DNA of 64,000 nucleotides from Uranotaenia lowii. Taxonomy: Eukaryota; Arthropoda; Insecta; Diptera; Culicidae. Below, in pieces: positions 23,002 to 35,015 of the stretch (its first letter is position 1; each line of letters opens with the position of its first letter). The DNA lies in NCBI RefSeq assembly GCF_029784155.1, contig NC_073693.1:289574875-289638874 (forward strand), in the 5' to 3' direction. The notes below the pieces were generated by a model that was not told the DNA's origin, ran no database searches, and saw only the letters and a list, made by a program, of their open reading frames with translations. The position numbers were made by a program, and so were the translations under genes.

Positions 23002-25004
23002 ATGATCCCGCGCCGATCCTCCGGTGCATAGGGCCGTGGTAAAAGACCTCCACTGTTGACGATCCGGAGCCAGCGTCTTCACCTGGTCCCAGTCAAGATT
23101 CTCGTCGACAGTTCGAATTTCAGCGGCTAGGCTTCGCCGCCACGAGTTTCTGGGCCTGCCTCTTCTTCGATGACCTTCTGGATTCCAATCTAGCGCCTCT
23201 CTGCAAATCTCGTTTTCATCTTTTCGCAGCGTGTGTCCAATCCATCTCCACTTACGTTCCCGAATCTCGATTTCTAGCGCCCTTTGATGACACCGGCGAT
23301 GTAGTTCCTCATTCGAGATCCAGTTGCCAGGCCACCAAGCGCGGATGATGTTCCGCTGGCAGCGGTTTACAAATACTTGCAGTTTTCGCGTCGTCACCGC
23401 ATATGTGCACCAAGTTTCGCACCCGTACAGCAATACGGATTTGACGTTTGAGTTGAAGATTCGGATTTTTGTTCGTAGAGAGATCTGGCGTGACCGCCAG
23501 ATGTTTCGGAGACTCGCAAACGCAAATCGGGACTTTCTGATCCGGGTTTCGATGTCTTTCCTGGTACCACCATCAGGCGTTATCTGGCTACCAAGATACT
23601 GGAAGCACTCCACTTTCTCAACTTGTTGCCCAGCTACCATGAAACTGGAGGGATTTCCTGTGTTGATCTCCATCGACTTGGTCTTTCCGACATTGACTTT
23701 GAGACCAGCTGCCTTGGAACTTTCGGTGAGGTCGTCGAGTTTGCTCTGCATGTCCGGTTGTGGTTGGGCGAGCAAAACAATATCGTCAGCCAGGTCAAGG
23801 TCGTTCAGTTGCTCCATTGTTAAAGGATTCCACGGCAATCCTCGGTTCGGTGCACAGTCGATCGATCCAGTCAGAATCTCATCCATTACGATGAGGAAAA
23901 GTAGCGGTGATAAGATACATCCTTGTCTCACTCCAGCAGTTACCGGGATTGGTTCGGACAAGACACCATCGTGCAAGACCTTGCTCGAAAATGCCTCGTA
24001 TTGTGCTTCGATAAGATGAACTAGTTTCTCTGGGACCCCTCGTCGCCTTAGAGCCGCCCAGATGTTTTCATGATTAAGTCGGTCGAATGCTTTTTCGAAA
24101 TCAACGAACACCAGCAGAAGAGAGTCCTGGAATTCGTTGATTTGTTCCAGTATGATTCGTAGCGTTGTGATGTGGTCCACACATGATCGTCCGGATCGGA
24201 ATCCAGCTTGTTGCCGTCGGAGTGTAGCGTCGATTTTCTCCTGGATCCTGTTCAGGATCACTTTGCAGAGTACTTTGAGGGTTGTACAGATCAACGTTAT
24301 GCCTCGCCAGTTACCGCACTCTGTCAGGTCTCCTTTCTTCGGGACCTTTACGAGGATACCCTGCATCCAGTCGGCCGGGAATGTTGCAGTACCCCAGATG
24401 TCAGCGAAAAGACGGTGCAACATTTGTGCTGACAGGGCAGGGTCGGCTTTCAGCATTTCAGCAGGGATGCAATCGATCCCAGGTGCTTTGTTGGATTTCA
24501 TGTTTTTGATTGCCGCTTCTATTTCAGCCAGCGAGGGCGCTTCCGAGTTGACGCCATTTATGCGACTTACTGTTGGCGCTGCGGGTTCTGTTGGCCATCG
24601 CTATTCGTGACTCGAAAGAGTTGTTCGAAGTGCTCAGTCCATCGTTTGAGCTGATCTGTTCGATCGGTCAATAACTGACCTGCTCGGTCTTTCAGCGGCA
24701 TTCTTGCATTAGTCCTTGCACCACTGAGGCGGCGAGAAATGTCATAAAGTAATCGGATATCTCCATTGGCGGCGGCTCTTTCTCCCTCTTCGGCTAGGGA
24801 GTTTGTCCAGGCTCTCTTGTCTCGTCTACAAGCTCGTTTAACTGCCTTTTCCAGCTCCACATATCGTAAGCGGGCAGCTGCTTTGGCTGACCCGGTACAT
24901 GCCTGCTCAATTCCGACTTTCGCCTTTCTCCGATCATCGACCATCCTCCAAGTTTCATCCGACATCCATGTGGTAACCTTCCCTTTTCTCACCATTTTCT
25001 CCAA
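22996..25004 (-). pseudogene. LINE-B reverse transcriptase (frameshifted, 5' part removed)
   Basis: The long minus-strand frame ending at 22999 (500 aa) holds a complete RT: KSNKAPGIDCIPAEML, KVPKKGDLTECGNWRGITL, GFRSGRSCVDHI, FVDFEKAFDR, VRQGCILSPLLF and DLADDIVLL (a LADD variant of the YADD box). An RTE-type C-terminus follows (ERKWRWIGHTLRK, RRGRPRNSWRR and a final W-x(3)-ALC). Upstream, the linker frame (about 24567-24968, DETWRMVDDRRKAK and ERWTEHFEQLF-like) is offset by a frameshift near 24580-24600. It is otherwise well preserved, so it is fairly young. The 157-aa and 231-aa plus-strand frames are shadows. Confidence 0.9.
24964..24968. repeat. LTR element target-site duplication, left
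   Basis: ATCCA, repeated at 31790-31794. Removing one copy plus the element restores LINE-B coding. Confidence 0.9.
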
Positions 25005-25480
25005 ATTCCAACCAACAGATCTCCCGATACAACACCATCCTTACCCTAAACCAATTCAACATTTCGCCGCCAACAAACCATCCAACCATTCTTCCCGAAA
25101 TTGGAATAGAGAATCCCCGTACTAGACTGTCATTCAACATCATTCCTCGATCATTCATTCGTGTCGTTCATGAATCCATTCATCCACCTTCGTTTCTCTC
25201 ACGAGTCACTCAAAATTCATCTGATTCCACCTGTGAAAAGGTACACTCTTCGAAGATCTTAACCAAGTACAACGTAAATTCAAACCACTCGCGCAATTTT
25301 AAATAACAATTAACACAAATTAATAATCTTTGTTCACAGGAAAAACTAGAGTTCTACATTTTTCCTATGAATGTGTTAACATCATCTAAATACAGCGGAT
25401 TATTTAATATTTGTCACTAATTTCTAATTTGAACAATTCAACTCAATATAAACTTTTTTCTCTAGGCTATATCTACCACA
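24969..25480 (-). repeat. 3' LTR of the LARD-like element
   Basis: 512 bp. Minus-strand start TGTGGTAGATATAGCC, end GGGAAGGTTACCACA. Matches 31278-31789 along its whole length by eye. Confidence 0.92.
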
Positions 25481-25500
25481 TTCGCCTTCTTCTCTACTCT
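25481..25500 (-). promoter_or_regulatory. Polypurine tract
   Basis: On the minus strand AGAGTAGAGAAGAAGGCGAA directly abuts the 3' LTR, as expected for plus-strand DNA priming. It confirms the element's orientation together with the PBS. Confidence 0.7.
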
Positions 25501-28500
25501 TATAATGAGTGTATAAAAAATGTTTTTTTTTTTGCTCATTTACATTTTGTAGAAATATTTCATGTTTGTTATTATTATTTATTTTAATAAATCTCATTGA
25601 ATTAATTACGTCATTGAAGTGATTAGTATACGCTTATTATGGCTGCTTCTTGGAAGGTTTCAACACTTAACATTGAAACAATGTTCTCTAAATTGTTTTG
25701 ATCGTAACTTAGAAACCGTAATAGTATTATAGCTTTCAATTCAATTTAGCATTTAACAATTTAACACCTCTCCTGTTTATTATTATTTCATATATTATCT
25801 GCGTTCTCAACAATAATAGTTATTAATGTGTAGCGGTACCATAAAAGTGTTCGTCTTACTTCTCGATAGTGTAGGTTTTAAAAATTACTGCGTAAACTCA
25901 ACTGTGCGTGTAGATCCAAATAGGCCCACTTTCTCCCTTTTATATTTTCTTATTGGAATTGCTATATTCATTGCATTGAGTTCCCTTCAAGAATCTGTCA
26001 ACACAGCCGCTGGCAATTCATTCACAGGTTGTTTACAAAACGGTTTTGTATATTCTTCGCGAAGGAAATTTTAAAATAATTAATTGCTGCGACATCTCCG
26101 AACGCAACTGTACAAGAGGCACGGCAGAAGAATGCAGAATAGTAGAACAAGAAATCCAGTTCAGAATTGGAGGGATATCCAGATCATTGCGGATGGCGGA
26201 AGACAGCTAACTTACCGTATGTATCGAAGGCCGGAACAGGATGTGTACATAAATTTCGTGCTGGACCGAAGACCGAAGTCATATTCCAGAAAACCATAAC
26301 ATCAGACAGCAGTGTATTCTGACTTCATTAAGGAAGTTCTGAAGAACCTGAACAGCGGTTAGAGAGTTCATAATTTGTAGGGGAACTTATCAATGCATAG
26401 CAAATCATTATTCCTTGAATACATATATTTTGAAATGAATTTAACATTTAATATAATACCTTTAGACGTAGATTATGTATCTTCTATCCTTCTAAAACTT
26501 AGAAGCTTGAAACATTGGATATGTGAAAGATTTGTAGTGAATTCGCTAAGTGAACTAGTTTTTAAGCATGAAAAACCAAGAACATGCTTTGGTTCATCAA
26601 ACGTTATTAAACCTTTGTAACGAAGATTAATTTTAATTGATAGTTAACTCAAACCGGTGAGATGGCCAAAACATTTCATTCCTCAAACAGTTCATTCTTG
26701 ATACTTCCGAATATATACAAATACCTAATACTATTTTACAAGTTTTTTTTAAATTGCTTTTTTACATCATGATTCAAATACAAATTGATTCTCTAGACTT
26801 TGTTACCAAATTTATCGTTGTAAAAAATATCTCATTTTGAGAATTTGCAGCTTTGAATGGAGGAGAATTTGCAGCTTTGAACGAAATTGGAGATTCAAAT
26901 AAGCTCCTTTCAATCGTCTACTTAGTGAAAGTAAGATTCTAAAAGACACAAATTATGTAACCTACGAGTATACCGGTTTTAATTCTAGACACGTGTCAAT
27001 AAAATTTATCACATCATAATTTTATTACACATTTTTGTGAAGAATTTCGAAACAATCTAAAATAAAATGAAAAAAAAAACTATAGATATGTACTTTTTTT
27101 TAGATAATCAGATAGAAAGTTATGCTCAACATATGAATTTTCCAAAGTATTCAATCCTACAGGTGTACGTATTCAAGATATGAACAGTAATTGATTTGAT
27201 TTTTTTTTGTAGAAAAATCGTTAACCAACCTATTGAAGAAATGTTAAAATCTTCAATAAATTCCCATTCAATATGTAATTTTAATTTGATTCGACTTCAA
27301 ACAGCCTGTGCACGTTATCACTCTACTACCTATTACTTTTAAAATACCAATGTCTAAATGAATCATCCGTTGATTTTTCATTAGGGATCATTCAAATATG
27401 TTAGATTTTTTCCATTTTTGTTATTTGGAAAGTTACAGCACTAAGCGTTAGTATTTCATCACTCGTCAACCACAAACAAACTAGAAACCAATTTTTTTAA
27501 TCCCAGCTATTCTTGCTACATTTAAATGTGTACTTTCAAATGAAAAAATCTGTTCCTCTGTAACACTTATTTCGACAAAATCTATACAAATATCGTTACA
27601 GATCTTAATGGAAAGTCGAAGCAGTATTCATGTATTCTTTATATTGTACCGTTTTCGACAAACAATAGTGCTCTTATGCCATGCATTTTTCAAAAGATCA
27701 TAAGAAATTTTATTATAAACATTTCATATCTCAAACAGCCTATACCTATACTATTTTACAAGTTTTTTTTTTTTATTTTGTTTTTTTTTATAATAACTGA
27801 AGCAGTATTTTCTTATTATTATAAATTTATTAGGGACCTTTTAACAACCCGGGTCATTCGGGTCTAAAAGTGTTTTCTTATGATTAAGTTATGAGTTTTA
27901 TGATAGAAATCGTTTAACACCGCATTGATTAAATTCGAAAATTTGAAAATAAAACTTTTTCGAAACCTAAATTTAATATTGTTCGGTTTCTACTTACAGT
28001 GTATCCTGTTTCTTTTTATAGTTTAACTTTGGATGTTTATAGTTTTTAACGAATGTTACTTTGAATAAATAGATGATATTCTCAAGGCCTTTTTTTCAAA
28101 ACTGTGACTGCTTGAACGGATCTACTGATTCAAGTAAGTTATCGAATACTCATCAACTACAACCCAATAAATTAAATCTTTTGTTTGAATTGTAGTATTG
28201 CTGCTACTTTCAAACTCCTGTATTTTCAATCGAATAAAATCAAACTCAACGTGACATTCCAACGAAATCTATACCAACAACATTTGACTTCGTAAATGAA
28301 AATTAGGTTAAATATTTATATGCACTATTAAACCATGTATCAGCTATCATAGAACAGCTACCTATTACTTTAAAATAAATTAAAATGTTGTTTTAAAAGC
28401 ATTTTATATTCGGTTACTTTGATGTCTTTACAACACAGCGCCGTAAATTTTCCTCAACTAACAATAAGATCTATACTTTATTTTTACTTATTAACAGCCA

Positions 28501-28929
28501 TTATATGAATGATATATTAAATAATTTGTCATTCTTCTTAACAATCGATGGTTCTCCCACGTCAAATGTTTGCTTTCATTTTTTTTAATAACTCTTTTTT
28601 GAAACGGCCCATACCTTCAAACAAGCCAAACTCGGTTTTGTTTTTTTTTTACAATTGTTTGTTTAGCAGTGTCCCTCACTGGAACGTTAGGTGGTTTTCC
28701 CCGGGACAGAAGGGACTCTAATAAATTCGTTCTGGCGACAAAATGGACACACATGATCAGACAAAATGCTATTTAAAAAAAAAAATTAATATATCCATGT
28801 TTTTTAAAATCACGCAATCTTTATATTTAACCAAACTAAGCATTAGGTACACATTAGCGGAATCGATCGATCTAAATATTATCTCAGTTATATAACATCT
28901 GCTACTTGTTTGTATAAGATTGAGGCTCA
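25501..28929. other. Non-coding interior of the LTR element, left part
   Basis: AT-rich, without gag, protease, RT or integrase motifs on either strand. Short words recur (for example CTATTTTACAAGTTTTTTT at about 26733 and 27750, and TACCTATTACTTT at about 27327 and 28362), suggesting old internal duplication. Confidence 0.6.
25830..26345 (+). other. Possible captured coding fragment in the LARD interior
   Basis: The plus-strand frames 25826-26074 and 26084-26299 are less AT-rich than the rest of the interior. The first encodes a hydrophobic stretch (FSLLYFLIGIAIFIALSS) followed by polar residues. The next part is open in two frames, one of them Cys-rich (26087-26216). The strand is opposite to the element's transcription. 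I recognise no family. It could be chance. Confidence 0.2.
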
Positions 28930-29665
28930 TATGAACTTCACGTCTCGCAAGCCGTCTTTTATTGAATCTTTGCCATCCATTTATCTTGTAATTTAACATG
29001 TTACGATTTCATCTCACTTGATCTGTGACCTGTCACACAAGCCAAATTGGACTTGACGTTTTTTTTCATTTTATTTAAATTATGACTTAAGTTCTCGAAA
29101 CTATTCTTTTTATTCTTATTTTCATACATGCATCTTTGAGCTTCACATAACATAATTTCATCTCAACTGGTCTGTGACCTGTCGCACAAACCAAACGGGA
29201 CTTGACCTGTCGCAAGCTGTCTTTTGACGACTTTAATCGATTCTTATTTACATTTATCTTTTAACTCCACATGTGATGATTTCATCTCATTTGGTCTGTG
29301 ACCTGTCGCACAAACCGAATGGGACTTGACCTGTCGCAAGTCGTCTTTTGATGAATTGATCAGGACTTGACCTCGCGCAAGTCGTCTTTAATCGATTCTT
29401 ATTTACATTTATCTTTTAACTTCTCATGTAATGATTCCATCTCATTTGGTCTGTGACCTGTCGCACAAACCAAATCGGACTTGACCTGTCGCAAGCCGTC
29501 TTTAATAGATTCTTATTTACATTTAACTTTCAGTTCCACATGCAATGTTCTCATCTCATTTGGTATGTGACCTGTCGCACAAAACAAACGGGGCTTGACC
29601 TGTCGCAAGCCGTCTTTTGATGAATTGATCAGGACTTGACCTCTCGCAAGTCGTCTTTTATCGAA
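28930..29665. repeat. Tandem array, about five diverged units of 120-160 bp
   Basis: Each unit carries TCATCTCATTTGGTCTGTGACCTGTCGCAC-type sequence followed by GACTTGACCTGTCGCAAG and CGTCTTT...GATTCTTATTTACAT. Units are anchored near 29010, 29160, 29280, 29435 and 29555. The sub-motif ACCTGTCGCA occurs twice per unit. One unit has an added GAATTGATCAGGACTTGACC block, and this recurs in the last. It lies inside the LARD-like element. Confidence 0.85.
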
Positions 29666-31259
29666 TCTCATGTTATTACTTTACTTCATAATTTCCATTA
29701 CAAATAAGCAAACTCTAATAAATTCCAACCTGATCCACGAATCAAATAAAATTTATTCCAGGGCAAGTTTTCTGATTCAATTTTCACACATATTTCTCAG
29801 TTCTTTGACATTCTACGGTTTCATGTTTTACCTTAAAAGCAGTCGAATAATCAAGCTGGATACCAAAAAAATAAGAATATCAATATGCTACTTCTTGAGT
29901 CTTTAATTGTCAAAGTAAGTTGTTAAGTTAAGGTTTTAAAATAGTAGCTTCAATGCATCCTTTCAACTAAATTTAAGAGTATTCTACTAGAAAGCTCAGC
30001 CTAAATGATCAGTAACCACTAATGCTACTGAAGCAGATTAACTAATCTTATAAGAAAGATATATTTACACATTAGTTTTTAACAGTGCTTATCATTGCTT
30101 AAAGAGTATCAACAAAAGCTATTCGTCATTATATCGACATAGAGCCACAAATAATGCTGCTAAACTCATCCCAACGCCTTAATATTAAGTTATCTTGTTT
30201 GAATGAACGCCCATTCGAAGCTAAATTCAAACACATATCAGTTTACTCTTAACTAAATTACCAATCAAATTCAGTTGAAAGTCTTGACAACATCATCTCT
30301 CGCATCTTTCTAAAATATTCATTTGAACCCATTCAGACGATTCCAAATCCATGCATAATCAATCAGCAAGCATTTTTATAAGTGGCATACTGACACGTTT
30401 TCTACTTTCCTTTGTTTTACACACATATCATTGAAGGCAACAAATTCTATTTACAGGATAATTGATTGGGTTTCGACCAAAAATTATTCTTTCAATACGA
30501 TTTATTAAATATATAAAGTTCTTATATAATCTTTACATTACGGTTGTTTTTAAGAAACATGACCAATTACATTTTTATTTTTTTTTTTAGAACCAGCAAC
30601 ATGAATTGTATGAGATCGCTTTAATAATCGTTAGCTTTGTGGAAATCAAATAGAAGGCATTGGATTTTTAATTAAATTTCAATTAAATTTAAATAATTGA
30701 TCGAACAGTACTTTTCTTCAGCTCAGAATTGAGCTCCATAGCTTTCCGGTTTTTACAGTTTACAGCTTTACAAATCATAACGTAGAAATGATCCGAATTA
30801 CTTTTTCATCGTTTGAATTCTTCAAGAACCTTAATCCATTTAAGCATGATACTGTTTGTTAAACATAATAGAAATTCAACTTCAGACTATTTTTAGAACA
30901 GAAAAGTATCTAGTTTTGAATAATTGAATTGACATAAGAACTGTTATCCAATGGGCTACCTTGTAAGTGAAAACTGTCGGGGTCATAAAAAACATCCAAC
31001 GAGGGAGGAATAATAAATATTTTCTCATTTCCCAAAACCGTTAGAGCTTTTAGAGCTTTTGAATCAATTGAAATTCAGAAACATATCTGTTCAATTTTGA
31101 GTGATTGAGATTGCTCAAAAATGGCATTAAGAACATCTGGCAACACTGTCAACTTACCACACCCATAGGAATTGATTAAATCAAATCTAGACCATTTTAC
31201 AATCGTCGCCATTTTCATAATTTCAAAAGACAAGCAACATATGTAATACTCACGTTTGA
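29666..31259. other. Non-coding interior of the LTR element, right part (5' leader side)
   Basis: AT-rich, with no recognisable ORF. In an autonomous element gag would start here on the minus strand, and none is seen. Confidence 0.6.
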
Positions 31260-31276
31260 GAGCGTTGACTGCGCCA
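31260..31276 (-). promoter_or_regulatory. Primer-binding site (tRNA-Ser-like)
   Basis: On the minus strand, one base after the LTR end, TGGCGCAGTCAACGCTC. The TGG start and the first ten bases TGGCGCAGTC match the complement of a tRNA-Ser 3' end of the type used by the 297 and 17.6 Gypsy elements as I recall them. Later bases diverge. Confidence 0.6.
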
Positions 31277-31277
31277 T

Positions 31278-31789
31278 TGTGGTAACCTTCCCTTTTCTCA
31301 CCATTTTCTCCAAATTCCAACCAACAGATCTCCCGATACAACACCATCCTTACCCTAAACCAATTCAACATTTCGCCGCCAACAAACCATCCAACCATTC
31401 TTCCCGAAATTGGAATAGAGAATCCCCGTACTAGACTGTCATTCAACATCATTCCTCGATCATTCATTCGTGTCGTTCATGAATCCATTCATCCACCTTC
31501 GTTTCTCTCACGAGTCACTCAAAATTCATCTGATTCCACCTGTGAAAAGGTACACTCTTCGAAGATCTTAACCAAGTACAACGTAAATTCAAACCACTCG
31601 CGCAATTTTAAATAACAATTAACACAAATTAATAATCTTTGTTCACAGGAAAAACTAGAGTTCTACATTTTTCCTATGAATGTGTTAACATCATCTAAAT
31701 ACAGCGGATTATTTAATATTTGTCACTAATTTCTAATTTGAACAATTCAACTCAATATAAACTTTTTTCTCTAGGCTATATCTACCACA
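31278..31789 (-). repeat. 5' LTR of the LARD-like element
   Basis: Same 512-bp sequence. It should hold the promoter for minus-strand transcription. I could not assign a TATA box with confidence in this AT-rich sequence. Confidence 0.92.
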
Positions 31790-32950
31790 ATCCATTCACT
31801 TCTTCTTCCACAAACTTTACCGAGAGTACCATGGCTCGTCGTGATAAAGGCATTCTTGATTCCACAGCACTGTTCTTCGACTGTTCCGTCTGTCGGCAGC
31901 TCCGAGGCTCGGGATTCTAGCTGTTCAACGTATGCCCTTTTCACCTCTGGATTCTCCAACCGGCGGACGTCGTATCGACACCCGACTTTCTCCTCGCGCC
32001 GTTGGACACGCGCAACTCTCAGTCGTATCTCGCCAAGGACGAGGTGATGGTCAGATGCAATGTCTGCGCTTCGTTTGTTGCGGACATCAAGAAGGCTCCT
32101 TCTCCATTTTCGGCTGATGCAGATGTGGTCAATTTGATTTTCTGTTCGGCCATCTCGGGATACCCAAGTGACCTTATGTGCTGGTCGATGGGGGAAGAGC
32201 GATCCACCGATCACCATGTTGTTATTGCTACAAAATTCTACAAACAGCTCTCCGTTTTCGCTCATCTGTCCTAGGCCATGGCGCCCCATGATGCGCTCAA
32301 GGTCTTGATTGTCGGAGCCAATCTTTGCGTTGAAGTCGCCCAAATGGATTTGAATGTCACCCTTCGGAATTCTCTCAACCACGCTGTTCAGTTGACTGTA
32401 AAACTGCTCTTTCTCTTGCAAGTCGGCAACGTCAGTTGGCGCATAACACTGGACCATTGTAAGGTTTCTAACCCGTGTTCTGAATCTGGCTACGATTATT
32501 CTTTCGTTTATCGGTTCCCATCTAATGAGGGCCGCGTAGGCCTGCGGGCTTAACAGGAAACCAACTCCTCGTTCCCGAGTAGCATGTTCTCCTCGTATGC
32601 CAGAGTAAAGCAGGACTTGCCCGGATTGTGTCTTGTGTTCTCCAGTATTAGGCCAACAGGCCAACGGACTTCGCTCAGTCCCAGAATTTCAAGCTTGAGG
32701 CGGCTAGCCTCTCTAGCAAGTTGTTCCAGTTTGCCTTGTTGGGCAAGGGTTAAAACATTCCAAGTTCCAATTCGTGTCCGTATTTTCATGCTAAAAGTCG
32801 TCACCAAAGTTCCAGATCGGTCATTTCTTTCGGGTTCGGGCATGTAGGCGATTATTTTCCAAGTCAACATAGACTGGGCTTTCATTAATTTACTTGTTTG
32901 TAACAGTGGATGACTTTGCGTTTGTTTAGAAGTTAGAAACATTTCTTTTT
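31790..32950 (-). mobile_element. LINE-B (RTE-like), 5' half with endonuclease
   Basis: 5' part of the LINE whose RT lies at 22985-24968. It ends at the LTR element's TSD (31790-31794). The 5' boundary near 32950 is judged by the end of protein similarity and the fall into AT-rich sequence. No TSD pair was found for the LINE itself. Confidence 0.8.
31795..32942 (-). pseudogene. LINE-B APE-type endonuclease (frameshifted)
   Basis: The first frame (32942 to 32550) has RIGTWNVLTLAQQGKLEQL and LEILGLSEVRWP. A frameshift in about 32600-32660 moves the rest to the frame ending at 31771. That frame has GVGFLLSPQAYAAL, VQCYAPTDVADLQEK, IHLGDFNAKIGSDNQD, NQIDHICISRKWRRS and ASDHHLVLGEIRLR. The DFNAK, QIDHI and SDHH motifs are the expected catalytic boxes and look intact. 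The frame is cut by the LTR element after RRSEW. Confidence 0.88.
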
Positions 32951-34019
32951 TATTTTACCAAGCAGTATCTACATAAAATATATTTCAGATGTTTTGAATT
33001 CACCTTGAAAATTCATTAGCAAAAGATGGCTTATCTTCATCCATTTAGGGACGCCTCGTAAAGAATTCAAACGTTAAGCTGTTGATAGTTGATAAATTTA
33101 ATCATTTCAGAAATATTAAAATTAGTTCAAAACCAGCAAATACTGATTTTAGTAACGCACCAAGCATCACTAGTGAGGCCACCAGCAAATCAAAATTTGA
33201 GGTTATGGCTGAGGCCACTTTTTCGCCAATACTATCGTCCGTATATACCCTTATAGTCATTTATAAATTTAAAAAAAATGATATGCTTTTTTTAGTTGTT
33301 TTGGGTTGAGAATAAAAAATCCTATTTTCAATTCTTGTGTTTAAGTTGTCGTTCAAGTTTGTTCCATGGAAGGTGTAGAAAAGGTCCTTGGAAATATCTA
33401 ATTATATCAAAACGTTCCTTGAATATTTATTGGAGATTCGATTCCAACATAAAGAATTGGTTGTCGTGGACTTGAAAAATGGACTTTTTTCCAGCTTTTT
33501 GGGGATTTTAACCACTGTACGTCGGTGAGCCGTTGTATCTTTTTTAAGAAAATGCATCAACAGCTTACTTTCTTTCTATCTTTGATATCTTATACTTTCT
33601 AACACATTTGAAAATGAAATTAAAATATCAATTTTCATATTTGTACATCAATTTCACTAAATGATCATTTGAAGCAATATAAGAGGCCAAAGAGCCAAAG
33701 AGGTATAAGTAATCAAATGATCGATTTTGAATTAATGGTGCCAAACGATTCTTCATATTTCAAACTATATTTGATGATTTTTGAAGATTTTTCGAATTTT
33801 ATTAACATACTTTTACGTTCGAGAACAAAATTTAAAATTGTCGAAACATATAGATATGGAAAATGGCCAAACACAGCAACTTTAGCGTGTTTTCTCGAAA
33901 TAAACTTTAATGCACTTATACCCCTTTGGCTCCAAGGGCCTCATTTGTCTTCAAATATGTCGGAAATCCAATTTGAATCAATCTCTATTTAAAGTTTTGC
34001 TCATTAGACACAGCACTCT
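32951..34019. other. AT-rich spacer
   Basis: No recognisable gene. The 107-aa frame at 33669-33992 is AT-rich and has no identifiable domain. Confidence 0.45.
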
Positions 34020-35015
34020 TGCCATCAGCTTGAGCATCAGCATCAGCCCCAGCAAGTGTCAAACGCCTACAACACGTCGTCGTCATCGTCATGCAACACC
34101 TAGAGCAGCGGAACACACTCTGTCTGGCAGCTCGACAAAGTGGGGCATTTTAGAACACGATTCTAGGATAGGTACCCTGGCATTACCCTGGCGCGTTTGC
34201 CAAATCAGCACCCCCACCAAGAACTATCTGCTCAACTATACCTTTATAGGATAGGATCAACCTGTTAGGAAAATGGCCCAAGTCAGCTTTGTTCCCGTCT
34301 GCTTTTTTTCATCATACTCACTTGCTGCCATTTTGAATGCCCCACACACACCTTCCATCCCCATAGCTTGGCATCGCAAAGTGGGTCCGTAATTATGAAC
34401 GTGTTTTATGTGAGTGAGTGCTTTACGCCTGCCCTGGCTGGCTGACTCTCCGGTTGAAGCCTTTTGCCATTTGCCATCAGCTGCTTGAACATGATGATGC
34501 ATAGCCGGGTCCTGTTTTATGGTGCAGGAAACCAGCATCATCAGCTCTAGAGCTTTTTCGAACCTTGGCTAGGCTCTGTCAACCACCTTCCTCGAAGTTT
34601 TCCACGACCGACAACAGCCTGGTGTTCCAATGTGGTGGCAGATTAAGCATCAGGGTTCCGACTTCTAGCTTTGTCTCGTTCTCGAAACGGGAATTCGAAA
34701 TAAAATTTTCAATCAAATTTGTGCTCTAATTTGGTTGTGATGAGTGACAGACCAGCTATTCCCGTGGCATTCCATTTCAATGGGCCCGCAATGGGATGCT
34801 GCTGTGCTCATCTACCAGTCTACGCACTCAAGTGGAAATATATTTTAGAGCTTTTGCAGGTACCTACTTGTGCTTACACTTGCTCTCCGCTCATCTATCT
34901 AGGACTCATAAAAGGTGTGCAACGTTGCTATTGCTGATGCTAGCTTGATATGCCATAAAATAGTGAATGACAGCATACACTCCGGGCTAAGCGTCAAGAA
35001 TGGCTGCTGCACTCA
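34020..35015. other. GC-richer non-repetitive island 2
   Basis: About 1 kb with clearly higher GC than its flanks and no TIR, LTR or second copy in the window. It includes CATCAGCATCAG and GTCGTCGTCATCGTCATG runs near 34030-34095. The open frames (115 and 94 aa) lack domains and alternate strands. A conserved non-coding block is the simplest reading. Confidence 0.35.

Larger units (their letters stand above)
22985..24968 (-). mobile_element. LINE-B (RTE-like), 3' half
   Basis: It is the 3' part of a minus-strand LINE whose 5' part lies at 31790-32950, on the far side of the LTR element. The 3' end is a short tandem TAAG repeat (plus strand CTTACTTACTTACTTA at 22986-23001), a tail type usual for RTE elements. 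Joining across the LTR element restores one reading frame at SEWMSDETWR. Confidence 0.85.
24969..31789 (-). mobile_element. 6.8-kb LTR retrotransposon lacking gag-pol (LARD-like)
   Basis: 512-bp direct terminal repeats (24969-25480 and 31278-31789) look identical by eye. They begin TGTGGTA and end TACCACA, and are flanked by the 5-bp TSD ATCCA. A tRNA-type primer-binding site follows the right LTR and a purine tract precedes the left LTR, so transcription runs on the minus strand. The 5.8-kb interior has no ORF over 80 aa with any retroelement domain on either strand. Such elements (large retrotransposon derivatives) depend on proteins made elsewhere. It landed inside LINE-B. LTR identity implies recent movement despite the absence of coding capacity. 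Confidence 0.9.

Noticed and set aside
23324..24610. 231-aa and 157-aa plus-strand ORFs
   Set aside because: Antisense shadows of the LINE-B reverse transcriptase.
24969..25480. Direct repeats as a segmental duplication
   Set aside because: TG...CA ends, exact 5-bp TSD, PBS and purine tract show they are LTRs.
28930..29665. CRISPR-like array
   Set aside because: Unit spacing is irregular, spacers are themselves repeated, the source is eukaryotic and no cas gene exists. It is a tandem repeat.
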